In this document: positions 1 to 6,408 of the stretch, piece by piece
How positions within the stretch are numbered: the first letter of the stretch is position 1
How the letters are laid out: the number at the start of each line of letters is the position of its first letter
NCBI RefSeq assembly: GCF_048820915.1
Contig: NZ_JBMERR010000049.1
Span: 1 to 9,258, forward strand
Length of the DNA: 9,258 bases
Direction of reading: 5' to 3'
DNA from: Cribrihabitans_A pelagius
Lineage (GTDB): Bacteria; Pseudomonadota; Alphaproteobacteria; Rhodobacterales; Rhodobacteraceae
Position numbers and translations under genes: made by a program
The notes under the pieces: model-generated
Seen by the model: the letters and a program-made list of their open reading frames with translations, nothing else
What the model was told of the DNA's origin: nothing
Databases searched by the model: none

Positions 1-1
1 G

Positions 2-115
2 ATCATGTTCGGCAGGCTGAAGGATTGGCGGCGTGTGGCGACCCGATACGACAGATGCCCGAAGGTCTTCCCCTCAGCCATCGCCCTCGCCGCACTCGTC
101 ATTTACTGGCTATGA
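2..115 (+). pseudogene. IS5-family transposase, C-terminal end (cut by window edge)
   Basis: Reading from base 2 gives 37 codons ending at TGA 113-115. The peptide contains MFGRLKDWRRVATRYDRCPK and ends in SAIALAALVIYWL, which I recognise as the usual C-terminus of IS5-family (IS427-like) DDE transposases in alphaproteobacteria. The rest of the gene lies before the window, so I cannot tell whether it is intact; it is listed as partial rather than shown to be broken. The family catalyses cut-and-paste transposition of its own element. Its stop codon overlaps an ATG (ATGA, 112-115) that is in frame with the following TctB gene. Confidence 0.85.
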
Positions 116-125
116 GTCCTGACCC
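114..125 (+). repeat. Right terminal inverted repeat of the IS5-family element
   Basis: GAGTCCTGACCC follows immediately after (and overlaps) the transposase stop codon, where the outer end of these short IS5-type elements normally sits. TAA (126-128) comes next and would fit a TA or TNA target duplication. The partner repeat, expected to begin GGGTCAGGACTC, lies outside the window, so the exact boundary is inferred. Confidence 0.6.
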
Positions 126-132
126 TAAGGCG

Positions 133-615
133 ATGCGGCTCCCTGATACCTGGACCGGATTGGCCTTTGCCTGTCTTGGCGGCTTTGTCGTGCTGCGGGT
201 CACAGGCTTCCCGGAGCCGGCGGGAGCCGCCTCCCCGAGGCTTTTTCCTTATATCATCGGCAGTGCCTTTGCGGGGCTCGGTCTGGCGATTGCGGCGCGC
301 AGTATATACGCGTCGCCGGGCCAGGCCGGCCGCGCGTTCCGGCCGCAGGCCGACGACTGGATGCGCAAGCCGCTGCACATGCTGCGCGTGTTTCTGATCC
401 CTGCAACCGTTGTGCTTTTCGGCCTTCTCTCCCCCGTCTTCGGCACAGTGCTTGTGGCGGTGCCCCTGATCTTCATCAACGCCTTGGCCTGGCAGGAGAA
501 GCCTTGGCCAGCCCTGATTACATCCGCTGCCATTTGCGTCGCCGTCACGCTGTTCTTCACAAAGGTGATGCGCGTGCCGCTGCCAGCCGGGCCTTTGCCC
601 GGCCCCTGGTTCTGA
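133..615 (+). CDS. tctB: Tripartite tricarboxylate transporter TctB family small membrane subunit
   Basis: 160 aa from ATG 133. This is the small, poorly conserved inner-membrane subunit of a TTT carrier, a secondary solute importer. Hydrophobic segments lie at about residues 8-23, 40-57, 84-103, 104-119 and 126-143. The family's ASPRLFPYIIG block follows the first helix and the PLPAGPLPG tail is typical. Residues MRLPDTWTG match the usual family start, which is why I chose 133. An in-frame ATG at 112 lies inside the preceding IS end and would add seven foreign residues (MSPDPKA). No proper ribosome-binding site precedes 133: only TAAGGCG remains between the IS end and the ATG. The stop is followed after 9 bp by tctA. 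Confidence 0.85.
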   Translation: MRLPDTWTGLAFACLGGFVVLRVTGFPEPAGAASPRLFPYIIGSAFAGLGLAIAARSIYASPGQAGRAFRPQADDWMRKPLHMLRVFLIPATVVLFGLLSPVFGTVLVAVPLIFINALAWQEKPWPALITSAAICVAVTLFFTKVMRVPLPAGPLPGPWF

Positions 616-624
616 GGTCCCATC

Positions 625-2124
625 ATGGATGTCTTTCTGTCCTCACTAGAAATGGTCCTGACGTTTCAGGTCCTTGGTGTCATCCTGCTCGGGGCTGTCT
701 TCGGATTGCTCGTCGGCGCCACCCCCGGTCTCAGCGCGACAATGGCGGTTGCCCTGCTGGTTCCGGTGACCTTTTTCCTGTCGCCGGTCGCAGCTATCGG
801 CGCCATCGTGGCGTGTTCGGCAATGTCGATTTTTGCCGGTGATATTCCGGGCGCGCTGCTGCGCATCCCGGGCACGCCCGCCTCTGCCGCTTATATGCGG
901 GAACTGGACGCGCTGACCCGGAAAGGCCGCCTGGACCTTTCGCTGGGCCTGCCGATGTGCGTTTCGGTCACGGGCGGGCTGATCGGAACTCTGGTGCTGG
1001 CGCTGGCCGCGCCGCAATTGGCCCGCGTGGCGCTGAAATTCTCGAGTTTCGAATATTTCTGGCTGGCCGTTCTTGGCCTGTCCTGCGCGACGATGGTGGC
1101 CGGCCGCGACCGGCTGAAGGGCATGGTGTCGCTGATGCTGGGTCTGGCGCTGACCATGGTTGGGCTGGATGTAACCACCGGCCTGCCGCGCTATACCTTT
1201 GGCGTCATCGACCTGCAGGCTGGCGTCTCGCTGATTGCGGTCATGATCGGGGCATTAGCTCTGGCAGAAATTCTGCGCACGGCCTCTGCAGAGATCACCA
1301 ATCCGCAAAAACCGGCGGCGGCAGGTCTGTCGATCCTCAAAGGCCAGTTCGGAAACCTGTGGCGCTTCAAGGTGCCGGTGCTGCGCGGCAGCCTGCTGGG
1401 CACGGTGATCGGCGCCCTGCCCGGCGCCGGCGCGGACATCGCCGCATGGATCGCCTTTGCGATCAGCCAGCGGTTTTCCAAGGTCAAGCAAAACTACGGC
1501 AAAGGGGAGCCGGAAGCCATCGCAGGCTCGGCCTCGGCCAACAACGCAGCCCTCTCCGGCAGCTACTTGCCCGCGCTGGTGTTCGGAATTCCCGGCGACT
1601 CGATCACCGCGTTCGTCGTGGGGGTTCTGGTCCTCAAGGGCATCCAGCCTGGCCCGATGGTGCTGCTGACCTCGCCCGACCTGGTGAATGCGATCTACAT
1701 CGTTTTCATCCTTGCCAACCTGCTGATCATTCCTCTGGGTCTGGCAGCGGTGATGGGCGGGCGTCACGTTCTGGGGTTGCGCCCGGGCCTGCTGTACCCT
1801 GCGATCCTGCTGATGTGCGTGCTGGGCACCTTTGCCACCAACAATGCGCTGTTCGATCTGTGGACCCTGGCCGCCATCGGCGTGCTGGTCTGGATCATGG
1901 AAGCCAACGACTATCCTGCCGCGCCAATGGTGCTGGGTCTGGTGCTGGGCAAGATTGTCGAGGAAAGCTTCATGTCCAGCATGATCAAGGCCGACGGCAA
2001 TCTGCTGGGCTTTTTCAAACGGCCCATCGCCGGAACGCTGGGAGTCATCACGATCCTTGTGTGGCTTGTCCCCCTGTTTTTCTCACGGCGCGGCCGCCGC
2101 GCCGTCCGCTCTGAACTTTCGTAA
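625..2124 (+). CDS. tctA: Tripartite tricarboxylate transporter TctA family large permease
   Basis: 499 aa, the usual length of the large TTT permease, which forms the transport path in the inner membrane. Hydrophobic segments run through the whole protein. Family signatures seen are GATPGLSATMAVALLVP (residues ~31-47), GDIPGALLRIPGTPASAA (~72-89), GALPGAGADIAAW (~263-275), ANNAALSG (~305-312) and FGIPGDS (~320-326), with GIQPGP at ~339-344. The ribosome-binding site GAGG (614-617) overlaps the tctB stop, so the pair is probably translationally coupled. These carriers normally need a periplasmic TctC receptor, which sets substrate choice; none is in the window, so the substrate (a carboxylate by family precedent) is unknown. 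Confidence 0.93.
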   Translation: MDVFLSSLEMVLTFQVLGVILLGAVFGLLVGATPGLSATMAVALLVPVTFFLSPVAAIGAIVACSAMSIFAGDIPGALLRIPGTPASAAYMRELDALTRKGRLDLSLGLPMCVSVTGGLIGTLVLALAAPQLARVALKFSSFEYFWLAVLGLSCATMVAGRDRLKGMVSLMLGLALTMVGLDVTTGLPRYTFGVIDLQAGVSLIAVMIGALALAEILRTASAEITNPQKPAAAGLSILKGQFGNLWRFKVPVLRGSLLGTVIGALPGAGADIAAWIAFAISQRFSKVKQNYGKGEPEAIAGSASANNAALSGSYLPALVFGIPGDSITAFVVGVLVLKGIQPGPMVLLTSPDLVNAIYIVFILANLLIIPLGLAAVMGGRHVLGLRPGLLYPAILLMCVLGTFATNNALFDLWTLAAIGVLVWIMEANDYPAAPMVLGLVLGKIVEESFMSSMIKADGNLLGFFKRPIAGTLGVITILVWLVPLFFSRRGRRAVRSELS

Positions 2125-2132
2125 TCCAACCA

Positions 2133-2138
2133 AAGGAG
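2133..2138 (+). promoter_or_regulatory. Strong ribosome-binding site of the cupin gene
   Basis: AAGGAG lies 7 nt before ATG 2146, the best Shine-Dalgarno match in the operon. It fixes the start of the cupin gene and suggests this soluble protein is translated more strongly than the membrane subunits before it. Confidence 0.7.
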
Positions 2139-2145
2139 ACTTCCG

Positions 2146-2685
2146 ATGCCTGTCGAAGCCGACAAGGTCGAAGACCGCAACGACGCATTGACACCCTATC
2201 AATTGCCGTTCCCCAAGGACGCTGCCGAAGAAATCGTCATCCCCGAAGCCATCGCAACCGATGAACGGGTCTGGGTGCCGCAGTCGGAAAGCGTGTCCTT
2301 TCGCCCGCTCTGCCTCAACGCGTCGCAAGGGTACTGGATGAACCTGCTGCGCGTGCGCAAGTCCGGTGTTCTGTCGCGCCACCGTCACCCGCAACCGGTG
2401 CATGGCTTTGTTCTGAAGGGGCGCTGGCACTATCTGGAGCATGACTGGGAAGCCCGCGAAGGCGGCTATGGCTACGAGCCTCCAGGTGAAACGCACACGC
2501 TGGTCGTGCCCGATGACGTGACCGAAATGATCACATTTTTTCAGGTCAACGGCGTAATGCTCTATGTTGACCCCTACGGCAAAACCATGGGCTACGAGGA
2601 CGTCTTCAGCAAAATCGAGATGTGCCGCAACCATTACGAAGAAGTCGGTCTTGGCGCCGGTTTCGTAGACCAGTTCATCCGCTGA
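2146..2685 (+). CDS. Cupin-fold protein, 2,4'-dihydroxyacetophenone dioxygenase-like family
   Basis: 179 aa, soluble, no signal peptide. A single cupin barrel is evident. Motif 1 is SRHRHPQPVHGFVLKG (residues 77-92), with H79 and H81 as likely metal ligands. Motif 2 is YEPPGETHTLVV (110-121), with H117 as the third. The position that holds Glu in the canonical cupin motif is H86, so the centre looks three- or four-histidine, as in non-haem Fe(II) C-C cleaving dioxygenases of the DAD and acetylacetone-dioxygenase type. The C-terminal stretch (VDPYGKTMGYEDVF) is also typical of the DAD-like family. The reaction is not established; alternatives are an isomerase or a sensor role. It sits 21 bp after tctA and overlaps the following dehydrogenase by one base. 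Confidence 0.8.
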   Translation: MPVEADKVEDRNDALTPYQLPFPKDAAEEIVIPEAIATDERVWVPQSESVSFRPLCLNASQGYWMNLLRVRKSGVLSRHRHPQPVHGFVLKGRWHYLEHDWEAREGGYGYEPPGETHTLVVPDDVTEMITFFQVNGVMLYVDPYGKTMGYEDVFSKIEMCRNHYEEVGLGAGFVDQFIR

Positions 2686-3455
2686 TGTCCGGGTCTGCAC
2701 AATCAAGCGCTTGGGCTGCGCCGTTTCTTGACGGCCGACGGGTCATGATCACAGGCGGCTCCTCCGGTATCGGCCGCGCCATAGCGGAGGCCTTTGCCCT
2801 ATCTGGCGCGCAGGTGGTCGCCACTGCCGTGACCGAAGCTGAGGTCGACGCCGCAACGCAATGGGCTGAGACCAAGGAACTTTCATCTTGCCTCTCCTTC
2901 AGGACGCTGGACGTCTGCAACGGCGAGGCCGTCACCCGCGAGGTCGGAGGCATCGACGATCTGTTCGCACTGGTCTGCTGCGCTGGCGTGATCCGGCGCG
3001 GTGACGCGCTGTCGCCGGATATTTTCGCCAAGGTCGTCGACGTGAACCTGAACGGCGGGATGCGCTGTGCCCACGCCGCGAAACCGGCGCTGGCAAAAAC
3101 CGGCGGTTCCATCGTGATGACCGCATCCATGCTGTCCTTCTTTGGCGGTGGTCTGGTGCCGGGATATCCCGCCTCCAAGGGCGGCGTGGCCCAGCTGACA
3201 AAATCCCTGGCCATCGCATGGGCGCCCGAGGGCATTCGCGTGAACGCCATTGCACCGGGCTGGATCAGGACACCGCTCACCTCGGCCCTGCAGCAGGATG
3301 AAAGCCGCGCGCAACCGATCCTGTCGCGCACGCCGATGAACCGCTGGGGCGAACCCGAAGATCTCGCCGGTCCCGCGCTGTTCCTGACAACGCCATTGGC
3401 GGGGTTCATGACAGGCACGGTGGTGCCCGTGGATGGCGGCTACGCGATCGCGTAA
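2685..3455 (+). CDS. Short-chain dehydrogenase/reductase (classical SDR)
   Basis: 256 aa, the usual classical SDR length. The cofactor-binding motif TGGSSGIG is at residues 23-30, the NNAG-like turn reads CCAG (98-101), and N121, S148, Y161 and K165 (YPASK) form the expected catalytic tetrad. NAIAPGWIRTPL (187-198) and the terminal VDGGYAIA are typical. The start ATG 2685 overlaps the cupin stop as TGATG, pointing to translational coupling; an in-frame upstream extension to 2622 lies inside the cupin gene and adds no SDR sequence. It probably oxidises or reduces a hydroxyl/keto group of the imported compound with NAD(P). CC in place of NN in the structural turn is unusual. Exact substrate unknown. 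Confidence 0.92.
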   Translation: MSGSAQSSAWAAPFLDGRRVMITGGSSGIGRAIAEAFALSGAQVVATAVTEAEVDAATQWAETKELSSCLSFRTLDVCNGEAVTREVGGIDDLFALVCCAGVIRRGDALSPDIFAKVVDVNLNGGMRCAHAAKPALAKTGGSIVMTASMLSFFGGGLVPGYPASKGGVAQLTKSLAIAWAPEGIRVNAIAPGWIRTPLTSALQQDESRAQPILSRTPMNRWGEPEDLAGPALFLTTPLAGFMTGTVVPVDGGYAIA

Positions 3456-3473
3456 ACACAGAAAGGTCGAAAC

Positions 3474-4502
3474 ATGAAAGCGCTGGTCTATACCGGACCG
3501 CGCACCATAGAGGTGCGCGATATCGCCAAGCCGCAGGCAAAGGGAGGAGAAGTCCTGCTGAAGATCCGCTATTGCGGGGTCTGCGGCACCGATATCGGCA
3601 TCTACGGCGGCACCCATCCCCGGGCCACAGCTCCGCTAACGCTGGGCCATGAATTTGTCGGAGAGGACATCGAGGGCTCAAAGCGCTTTGCGGCCGGTCA
3701 TCGGGTGGTGGCCTATCCGCTGATCTCTTGCGGAACATGTTATGCCTGCCGGACGGGGCAACCGCATGTCTGCGGCAGCCTGCATCTGCTCGGCATCGAT
3801 AGGGAAGGCGGAATGGCGGAATATCTCGCCGTGCCCGAAGATATGCTGTTCGCAGTTCCCGGTGAAATGAGCGACCGGGTCGCAGCGCTGGTGGAGCCAA
3901 TGGCTGTGGCGCAGCGCGCCGTGGAACAATCGGGCCTGGCGCTGTCGGACCGTGCCGCGGCCTTGGGAGCCGGGCCAATCGGCTTGCTGGTTGCCTTGGC
4001 GGCCCGTCAGGCCGGAGCGGCCAAGGTGATTGCCTCCGACATCGATCCCTTCCGCCTGTCGTTGGCAGCGTCTTTCGGCTTTGTTCCCGTCGATCTGCGC
4101 AACCAGGGCCTGCAGGAGCAAGTTTTGGCCGAAACCGCCGGGGACGCCGTCGACGTGGTCTTTGAGTGCGCAGGGGCCGAACCGGCCGCAAGGGATATGA
4201 CCCGCATCCTGCGCTCCGGCGGCACGATATGCCTTGCGTCCTTGCACAAGGCCCCCTGCCCGGTGGCCCTGCTGGACATTGCGTTCAAGGAGCTTCGCCT
4301 GATCGGGTCACGTGTCTATACCAAGGAGCAATTCGGGCGCAGCATCCCACTGGCTTCTGCCCTTGCCGATGATCTCGAAAAATTGATCACGCGGACGCTG
4401 CCGCTGAGCGCCGCGGATTCAGCCTTCGACTTTATAGCCGACCCGAACAAGAACGGCGTGAAGGTACTGATTGATTGCATGGAAGCGCAGGACAAAGGCT
4501 GA
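3474..4502 (+). CDS. Zinc-dependent medium-chain alcohol/polyol dehydrogenase
   Basis: 342 aa, MDR superfamily, most like the sorbitol/threonine/L-idonate dehydrogenase branch. Catalytic zinc ligands are likely C37 (CGVCGTD), H59 with E60 (GHE), and possibly E141 (VEP). C86, C89, C92 and C100 form the structural zinc lobe. The Rossmann motif GAGPIG is at 165-170, and D189 (SDIDP) at the end of the second strand suggests NAD(H). The ribosome-binding site GAAAGG (3461-3466) is 7 nt before the ATG; the gene lies 18 bp after the SDR. An SDR paired with a zinc MDR recalls hexonate pathways such as idonate catabolism, but that is only an analogy. It is the last gene of the operon; an IS3 remnant begins 66 bp later. 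Confidence 0.92.
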   Translation: MKALVYTGPRTIEVRDIAKPQAKGGEVLLKIRYCGVCGTDIGIYGGTHPRATAPLTLGHEFVGEDIEGSKRFAAGHRVVAYPLISCGTCYACRTGQPHVCGSLHLLGIDREGGMAEYLAVPEDMLFAVPGEMSDRVAALVEPMAVAQRAVEQSGLALSDRAAALGAGPIGLLVALAARQAGAAKVIASDIDPFRLSLAASFGFVPVDLRNQGLQEQVLAETAGDAVDVVFECAGAEPAARDMTRILRSGGTICLASLHKAPCPVALLDIAFKELRLIGSRVYTKEQFGRSIPLASALADDLEKLITRTLPLSAADSAFDFIADPNKNGVKVLIDCMEAQDKG

Positions 4503-4568
4503 TCCGCCTATTGCTTGGCCGCATGAAGACCTGAGATCACCCACACCTGGGCCGAATGCGTTACGGGG

Positions 4569-4592
4569 TGACATGCCCCCCGCTGGTTCCTC
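4569..4592 (+). repeat. IS3-family terminal inverted repeat (orfB side)
   Basis: Begins TGACATGCCCCCCGCTGG. The opening TGA followed by a C run is typical of this IS3 subgroup. It lies about 100 bp beyond the orfB stop codon, where the right end of such an element is expected. Confidence 0.6.
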
Positions 4593-4669
4593 GCTCATGA
4601 GGAGAGTCTGCGGGTTCGTACGCTGCCCCCGAACCTTGGACCACCGGAAGCTTGAATTTCCCGGCTCTT

Positions 4670-5219
4670 TCACGATGACGGGCTGGTGACGCCATCGGCA
4701 TAATGCATGGCAATCGGGACGTTGTATCCGATCGCACTGTGAGGTCTGTCCTCGTTGTAGTGTCTACGCCAATCCTCCAGCTTTTCGCGGGCATCCGCAA
4801 GGCTCAAGAACAAGAGTGCGAGCAAACATTCCGCCCTCAGCTTGCTGTTGAAAGCTTCGATGAACCCGTTGTGAGTGGGCTTTCCGGGCCGTGAGAAGTC
4901 GAGGGTGACACCGTTGGCAAAGGCCCAGAGATCGAGGTCACGCGAGATGAATCCACTGCCGTTGTCGAGTCTGATCGTTTTCGGGCAGCCGATCCGCCCG
5001 CAGACCCGTTCGAGCGATTGCACGACATCTTCTCCCCGGCAGGAGAATCTGGGATCGGCAGCCGGGCACAGCCGCGAATGCGTGTCGACGATGGTCAGGA
5101 TGCGGAGTCTGTTGCCCAAGGCAAGCTGGTCGCAAACGACGTCCCTTCCGGCAGATTGCGCTTGCGCAATCGTCTGCCGGGCAAGGCATCGCCCAGACAT
5201 CCTTCAGCCCGGCGGCTTG
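4670..5219 (-). pseudogene. IS3-family transposase OrfB remnant, interrupted and 5'-truncated
   Basis: From 5143 down to 4670 the minus strand encodes the C-terminal integrase core: TIVDTHSR (first Asp), RLDNGSGFISRDLDLWA (second Asp), DFSRPGKPTHNGFIEAFNSK (Glu) and EDWRRHYNEDRPHSAIGYN. Upstream, 5219-5187 encodes QAAGLKDVWAM, which belongs just before the VVCDQLALGN segment, but a 43-nt insert (5144-5186) separates the two and shifts the frame. The first ~150 codons of orfB are gone. Several residues differ from the usual family sequence as I recall it (NGSG for NGSE, PTHN for PTDN, LLALLF for LNAHWF), consistent with decay. The open frame after the insert could start near 5200 but would lack the N-terminal half. 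Confidence 0.85.
5144..5186. repeat. 43-nt palindromic hairpin inserted in the OrfB remnant
   Basis: On the minus strand the insert folds end to end: CCTT/AAGG (4 bp), a GC bulge, CCGGCAGA/TCTGCCGG (8 bp), a CGA bulge, TTGCGC/GCGCAA (6 bp) and an AA tip, so 36 of 43 bases pair. Removing it joins WAM to DVVCDQLA in one reading frame, as expected for this transposase family. Its boundaries therefore come from both the fold and the protein. It could be a REP-like element or a very small non-autonomous insertion. Confidence 0.6.
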
Positions 5220-5257
5220 GCCTTAAACTGATCTGTGAAGTGCCGGCGCTTCGCCAT
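5216..5257 (-). pseudogene. IS3-family OrfA remnant, first 14 codons only
   Basis: ATG at 5257 (minus strand) begins MAKRRHFTDQFKAK, the recognisable N-terminus of OrfA (helix-turn-helix DNA-binding subunit) from a common IS3-family group. The homology then stops abruptly and the sequence passes into the other element's orfB. GAAGGG upstream is a plausible ribosome-binding site. This orfA type normally goes with a different orfB than the one found here, so the two pieces come from separate elements. Confidence 0.7.
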
Positions 5258-5290
5258 TTTCGTATCCCTTCAAAGGTTTGGGATACACCT

Positions 5291-5323
5291 TCGCCAGCTG
5301 TCCAATTTTCTGGGGCCACTTCA
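5291..5323 (-). repeat. IS3-family terminal inverted repeat (orfA side)
   Basis: Reading inward on the minus strand it begins TGAAGTGGCCCCAGAAAATT and continues GGACAGCTGGCGA. This is a typical left end of an IS3-type element, about 35 bp before the orfA start codon. It differs clearly from the terminus at 4569. Confidence 0.6.
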
Positions 5324-5786
5324 GATGGCCTTGGGCATGCCAGAATCAGCCAAGCCCCCGCCGTTGACAGGGGCTTGGTTGGAAACGGTGGTTGCGGGAG
5401 CAGGAATTGGACACCGCTTCATACAAGCCGGATAGCACGTGGGCGCAAGCTCCCATGCAGCACGCGATTAAATTCAAAGCCCCGAGGCCCCGCAGAGCCG
5501 TCTTCCGTTTCAGGGTTCGGGCCGGTTCGTACGGCGCCAATGCGCAGAGAATGCACTTCGCAGCGTCACGCCCGGGCCGCCGGTCAACCGCGCAAGCGGC
5601 CGCTACCATGCTGCGCCGCGGCCCGCCATTCCTGCCGTAAGCTGCGATAGCAAAGTCACACGCGGGGCGAAATCAGGCACTTCGGGACAAAGCTGTCGGA
5701 TGCCCGAGATAGCCGGATGCCTGTGCGTCCGGAAACCCCTTGCCTGACCGAAAGGCCTGGTTCGCGCCCCCGACCTATTTCCGCAG
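5324..5786. other. 463-bp spacer without a recognised gene
   Basis: Open frames here are short or run in from the antisense side of the IS remnant, and none resembles a protein I know. It contains a 9-bp stem (CCAAGCCCC/GGGGCTTGG, 5350-5378). On the minus strand, 5412-5389 resembles the 3' end of a tRNA (CCTGCTCCCGCAACCA). A weaker hairpin lies at 5713-5732 (CCGGATGC, CTGT, GCGTCCGG), about 55 bp beyond the glutathione S-transferase stop; it has no T run. The rest may be old intergenic or decayed DNA. Confidence 0.5.
5350..5378. terminator. GC-rich stem-loop, possible terminator
   Basis: Perfect 9-bp stem CCAAGCCCC/GGGGCTTGG with an 11-nt loop. No T tract follows on either strand, so intrinsic termination is uncertain. 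It lies 27 bp outside the IS3 remnant and just downstream (minus strand) of the tRNA-3'-end-like sequence. Confidence 0.35.
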
Positions 5787-6383
5787 TCATGATCTCTCCC
5801 GATCTATGGCGGCTTTCAACGCCGGTCGATCGGCACAGCGCCTTATCCAGGCTTGGACGGAGGGGTGTTCCGGCATGGCATCCGGAAGCCAATGGAAGGG
5901 GCTCGACAGAAGCAAGTCGGCCGCTGAATAGTCCTCGCCGAGAAGATAGGGCTGGCCGTCCAGCGCTTCGGACAGGCGGGCGAAAACGGCATCCAGATCG
6001 CGGAACGTCGCGTGCAAGATGGGATGATCGATCTTCGCCCAGTCGAGCACCAGCACGGGCTCCATCACGCCCTGATAATAGAACAGCCAGCTCAGGAATG
6101 CCCCGCGCTGCGGGTGCCCGGCGGGACGGCCGAGCCCCGCCTCGGGGAATTTGTCCGTCAGGAAGGCGGCGATGGCACCGCGCTCGCGCACATGGTCATT
6201 TCCGTCGGTCAGGTAGGGCACCTTCTTCTCGGGATGCGGATTGCGCGGGTCCGGACCGCCACTGCCATCCTGCCGGGCGACCGTGACGCCGATCACGTCG
6301 ATACGGTCGGCGAGGCCCATCTCCTCGATCAGGGCGAGGATGGAGGTCGAGCGGGAGTTCGCGGCGTGGTAGAGTGTCAGCAT
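5787..6383 (-). CDS. Glutathione S-transferase family protein
   Basis: 198 aa, typical of cytosolic GSTs. The thioredoxin-fold N-terminal domain (about 1-80) starts MLTLYHAANSRSTSILALIEE, with S10-S12 near the usual glutathione-activating position. KVPYL (54-58) carries the cis-proline P56, and E67 in RERGAIAAFL is the glutathione gamma-Glu contact, though the Ser that normally follows is Arg. The helical C-terminal domain contains YLLGEDYSAADLLLSS (146-161) with the N-capping box. ATG 6383 was chosen because AGGAG lies 6-7 nt upstream and the fold begins there; the frame stays open further upstream but without GST sequence. The role is probably conjugation or detoxification. It is divergent from a regulator 64 bp away that probably controls it. 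Confidence 0.9.
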   Translation of the reverse strand: MLTLYHAANSRSTSILALIEEMGLADRIDVIGVTVARQDGSGGPDPRNPHPEKKVPYLTDGNDHVRERGAIAAFLTDKFPEAGLGRPAGHPQRGAFLSWLFYYQGVMEPVLVLDWAKIDHPILHATFRDLDAVFARLSEALDGQPYLLGEDYSAADLLLSSPFHWLPDAMPEHPSVQAWIRRCADRPALKAAIDRERS

Positions 6384-6408
6384 GGGTAGCTCCTGGAATT
6401 GCGTCATG

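Larger units (their letters stand above)
4569..5323. mobile_element. Chimeric remnant of two IS3-family elements
   Basis: 755 bp bounded by two IS3-type termini that do not match each other: TGACATGCCCCCCGCTGG reading inward from 4569, and TGAAGTGGCCCCAGAAAATT reading inward (minus strand) from 5323. Between them lie the 3' part of an orfB and the 5' tip of an unrelated orfA, both on the minus strand, joined at about 5216-5219. A complete IS3-family element is normally 1.2-1.5 kb, so most of both elements is missing. Flanking bases (GGG at 4566-4568, GAT at 5324-5326) do not form a target duplication, which fits recombination between two elements. It cannot encode a working transposase. Confidence 0.8.

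Noticed and set aside
25..132. TctB extended upstream to a TTG start at 25
   Set aside because: This stretch lies in the IS5 transposase in a different frame; the family N-terminus starts at 133.
957..2114. Long open frame (about 385 codons) on the plus strand inside tctA in another frame
   Set aside because: It is a shadow of high-GC coding DNA: the peptide is rich in Arg, Gly and Ala with no domain, while the overlapping frame is an unmistakable TctA.
2083..2706. 207-codon open frame on the minus strand opposite the cupin gene
   Set aside because: Antisense shadow; no ribosome-binding site or recognisable domain, and the cupin motifs are clear on the other strand.
5389..5470. A complete tRNA gene on the minus strand
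   Set aside because: Only the last ~20 bases look tRNA-like; the T arm is abnormal and no matching acceptor strand, D arm or anticodon arm could be found upstream.
5018..5650. 210-codon plus-strand open frame running from the IS3 remnant into the spacer
   Set aside because: It begins antisense to the transposase, crosses the IS terminus and has a composition typical of random high-GC translation. No homologous family recognised.
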